Below the pieces are notes generated by a model that worked only from the letters and a program-made list of their open reading frames with translations, was not told the origin of the DNA and searched no databases. Positions 51,701-53,380 of a stretch of DNA of 53,380 bases are shown piece after piece. Position numbers and translations under genes: made by a program. Source of the stretch: Rhodocyclaceae bacterium (GTDB lineage: Bacteria; Pseudomonadota; Gammaproteobacteria; Burkholderiales; Rhodocyclaceae); contig JAGRFY010000034.1 of NCBI GenBank assembly GCA_020445765.1, positions 1 through 53,380 of the forward strand, read 5' to 3'. Positions within the stretch are counted from its first letter, which is position 1. Each line of letters starts with the position of its first letter.

Positions 51701-52168
51701 GTGCCCGATGGTCCATCGTTGCGTTCACTGTCCGACCGGATTCGCCAGATCCTGCTGTTCGAACTGGGGGGCCTGCTGCTGATCACACCGCCCTTCATGT
51801 GGCTGTCCGGCGTCGGCCTGGGCGAATCGTTCGGCCTGATGGCCACGGTGGCGGCGATCGCCGCCGCGTGGAACGGGCTGTACAACACCTGCTTCGATCT
51901 TGCCGAAGGCCGCATCACCGGTCGCGCCGCGGACCGCCGGGGGCTGGCAATGCGCTGCGCCCAGGCGCTGGGCTTCGAATTCGGACTGCTGTTGCTGACG
52001 CTGCCGATCGTCATGGCATGGACCGGGATGGACTGGCAGACGGCGCTCGTCGCGGACATCGGTCTGGCACTGGCCTACGTCGCCTACGCCTTCGCCTTCA
52101 ACCTGGCGTACGATCGCGCATTCCCGATCGAGTCGCGTGCGCACAGCGACCCGTTCGCCTCGCACTGA
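51701..52168 (+). CDS. PACE-family efflux protein (AceI-like)
   Basis: A 155-residue, four-helix protein made of two tandem units. Unit one has the glutamate-bearing ILLFELGGLLL and WNGLYNTCFD; unit two has GFEFGLLLL and AFNLAYDRAFP. These are hallmarks of the PACE family (chlorhexidine and other biocide efflux). The start was set at GTG 51701, which has GGGAG upstream; the ATG at 51653 would add a non-family extension. Substrate unproven. Confidence 0.8.
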   Translation: MPDGPSLRSLSDRIRQILLFELGGLLLITPPFMWLSGVGLGESFGLMATVAAIAAAWNGLYNTCFDLAEGRITGRAADRRGLAMRCAQALGFEFGLLLLTLPIVMAWTGMDWQTALVADIGLALAYVAYAFAFNLAYDRAFPIESRAHSDPFASH

Positions 52169-52202
52169 TGCGGTCCGCCGTGGCCGCCCGGAACCGGCAA
52201 GC

Positions 52203-53243
52203 ATGGCGTCACCGCCCAAGATCGACACCGACGTCCCCCTCGGCCCGCTGAACACCTTCGGCCTGCCCGCGCGCGCGCGCCGCCTGGTGAGGATCGAAAC
52301 TCTCGACGACGCCCGCGCATTGCTGGACGCCGGCGCGCTGGCCGACGGCGCACAGATTCTCGGCGGCGGCAGCAACACCATCTTCGAGGCCGACGTCGAC
52401 GCGCTGGTGCTGCACGTCGCGATCGGCGGACGGCGTCTGATCACCCAGGACCGCGCCGGCTGGCTGGTCGAGGCCGGAGGCGGCGAAGACTGGCACGGTT
52501 TCGTCCGCTGGACGGTGGATCGCGGATGGCCGGGCCTCGAGAACCTGTCGCTGATTCCCGGCACGGTCGGCGCGGCGCCGATCCAGAACATCGGCGCCTA
52601 CGGGCTGGAGATGGCGGCATGTTTCGATTCGCTCGAGGCGCTCGACCTGCGCAGCGGCCGGCGGCGGCGGTTCGGACGCGACGAATGCGGGTTCGGCTAC
52701 CGCGACAGCATCTTCAAGGGAACCGAACGGGGGCACTGGCTGATCGGCTCGGTGCGCTTTCGTCTGCCGCGGGCATGGCAACCGAACATCGGCTACCGCG
52801 AACTCGCCACCGAGCTGCAGGGGCTCGGCATCGCGACGCCGGAACCACGGCAGATCTCGGATGCGGTCATGGCGATCCGTCGCCGCAAACTGCCCGACCC
52901 CGCCCGTCTGGGCAATGCCGGCAGCTTCTTCAAGAACCCGGTGCTGGACGTCGCCGCCTTCGCCCGCTTCCGCCAACGCTGGCCCGAGGCGCCGGCCTTC
53001 GACCAAGCCGGCGGTACCGGCAAGGTGGCGGCCGGCTGGCTGATCGAACGCTGCGGCTGGAAGGGCCGCGACCTCGGCCCGGTCGGCGCCTACGAAAAGC
53101 AGGCGCTGGTGCTGGTCAACCGCGGCGGCGCCGTCGGCGCCGACGTGCGTCGGACGGCCGAAGCGATCCGCGGCGACGTGCTGGCACGCTTCGGTATCGC
53201 GCTCGAGATCGAACCGGTCTTCGTCGGCGGCAGGCCGAACTGA
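52203..53243 (+). CDS. murB: UDP-N-acetylenolpyruvoylglucosamine reductase
   Basis: A 346-residue FAD enzyme that forms UDP-MurNAc in peptidoglycan synthesis. FAD contacts include ILGGGSNTIF and the SLIPGTVGAAPIQNIGAYG segment; GYRDSIFK carries Arg167, and the catalytic Ser241 is in GNAGSFFKNP. The YRxSxF loop marks type I MurB. ATG at 52203 has GGAA upstream, 34 nt after the previous gene. Confidence 0.95.
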   Translation: MASPPKIDTDVPLGPLNTFGLPARARRLVRIETLDDARALLDAGALADGAQILGGGSNTIFEADVDALVLHVAIGGRRLITQDRAGWLVEAGGGEDWHGFVRWTVDRGWPGLENLSLIPGTVGAAPIQNIGAYGLEMAACFDSLEALDLRSGRRRRFGRDECGFGYRDSIFKGTERGHWLIGSVRFRLPRAWQPNIGYRELATELQGLGIATPEPRQISDAVMAIRRRKLPDPARLGNAGSFFKNPVLDVAAFARFRQRWPEAPAFDQAGGTGKVAAGWLIERCGWKGRDLGPVGAYEKQALVLVNRGGAVGADVRRTAEAIRGDVLARFGIALEIEPVFVGGRPN

Positions 53244-53246
53244 GGG

Positions 53247-53308
53247 CGGTCGCGGCTCGCTGTCGGGCGCGCCCGGGGTCGTAGTGGCGCGCCCGCAGGC
53301 CGCGACCG
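53247..53308. promoter_or_regulatory. nested double stem-loop after murB
   Basis: An outer 10-bp stem (CGGTCGCGGC 53247-53256 with GCCGCGACCG 53299-53308) encloses an inner 10-bp stem (CGGGCGCGCC 53264-53273 with GGCGCGCCCG 53286-53295) and a 12-nt loop. It begins 4 nt after the murB stop codon. No U run follows, so it may be a Rho-assisted terminator, an mRNA stabiliser or the leader of the next gene, whose start lies beyond the window. Confidence 0.55.
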
Positions 53309-53380
53309 GCCGCGGGTCAAGTCCGGCGCGCAACTGCCGAAAAGACAGGAGCCAACCCATTCCCGAGAGCGAAGGACCAT

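Noticed and set aside
53090-53380. A minus-strand open frame running off the right edge
   Set aside because: It is antisense to the end of murB and to the nested stem-loop, and has no family features.
53347-53380. A new gene starting near the right edge
   Set aside because: AGGAG is followed by ATT at a suitable distance, and an AT at the last two bases could be part of an ATG, but nothing can be confirmed without more sequence.

Overview
The window is about 53 kb of chromosome from a high-G+C Gram-negative proteobacterium. Three features point to a betaproteobacterium, with Rhodocyclales-like relatives my best guess: the order htpX-fmt-def / lysM-dprA-smg-topoisomerase, the PF08886-type glutamate-cysteine ligase paired with gshB, and an OxyR with Cys199/Cys208. 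This placement rests on gene content and recalled family knowledge, not on a search. I see no rRNA, tRNA, CRISPR array, insertion sequence or prophage. Coding density is very high: no gene-free stretch exceeds 300 bases, and the longest, at 7020-7298 and 47639-47857, are divergent promoter regions. Bases 1-209 hold no gene I can support. LAYOUT. 0.2-7 kb: alpha/beta hydrolase, a BamE-like lipoprotein, an Npt-type nucleotide-transporter homologue coupled to a Tat-exported aldo/keto reductase, a YgiQ radical-SAM protein with a translationally coupled mini membrane protein, and a second BamE-like lipoprotein paralogous to the first. 7.3-12.1 kb: a complete branched-chain amino acid (Liv/HAAT) ABC transporter, livKHMGF, with a strong hairpin between livK and livH. 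12-19.2 kb (minus strand): Bcr/CflA efflux protein, SAM methyltransferase, DMT permease, YifB ATPase, a small membrane protein and an orphan Cache-HAMP histidine kinase. 19.4-27.7 kb: the housekeeping block htpX, fmt, def, divergent from lysM, dprA, smg, a type IA topoisomerase III and a DUF924 protein. 27.7-29.9 kb: FAD reductase and OxyR. 30.1-36.4 kb: a GGDEF-EAL protein whose periplasmic domain carries a c-type heme motif, an orphan N6-adenine DNA methyltransferase, gshA and gshB. 36.4-38.9 kb: the most unusual cluster. A structured leader precedes three ATGA-overlapping genes, in which a heptaheme cytochrome c is sandwiched between two two-TM proteins that lack any output domain; a bacteriohemerythrin follows. 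38.9-43.3 kb: argC, a decayed PhoD-like phosphatase (internal deletion plus a TGG-to-TGA stop), several small genes and apbE. 43.3-49.7 kb: a surface-glucan locus of GT39-like protein, a GH17-GT2 beta-glucan synthase, a small membrane protein and a second GH17 membrane protein. 49.8-53.2 kb: MFS permease, Tat-exported MsrB, PACE efflux protein and murB, then a large nested stem-loop. HOW IT FITS TOGETHER. Redox and oxidative-stress functions recur: OxyR, glutathione synthesis, periplasmic MsrB, ApbE flavinylation, hemerythrin, the heptaheme operon and the heme-bearing c-di-GMP enzyme. With an envelope glucan locus nearby, this suggests a surface-attached bacterium that senses oxygen or redox state. 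That last step is inference.
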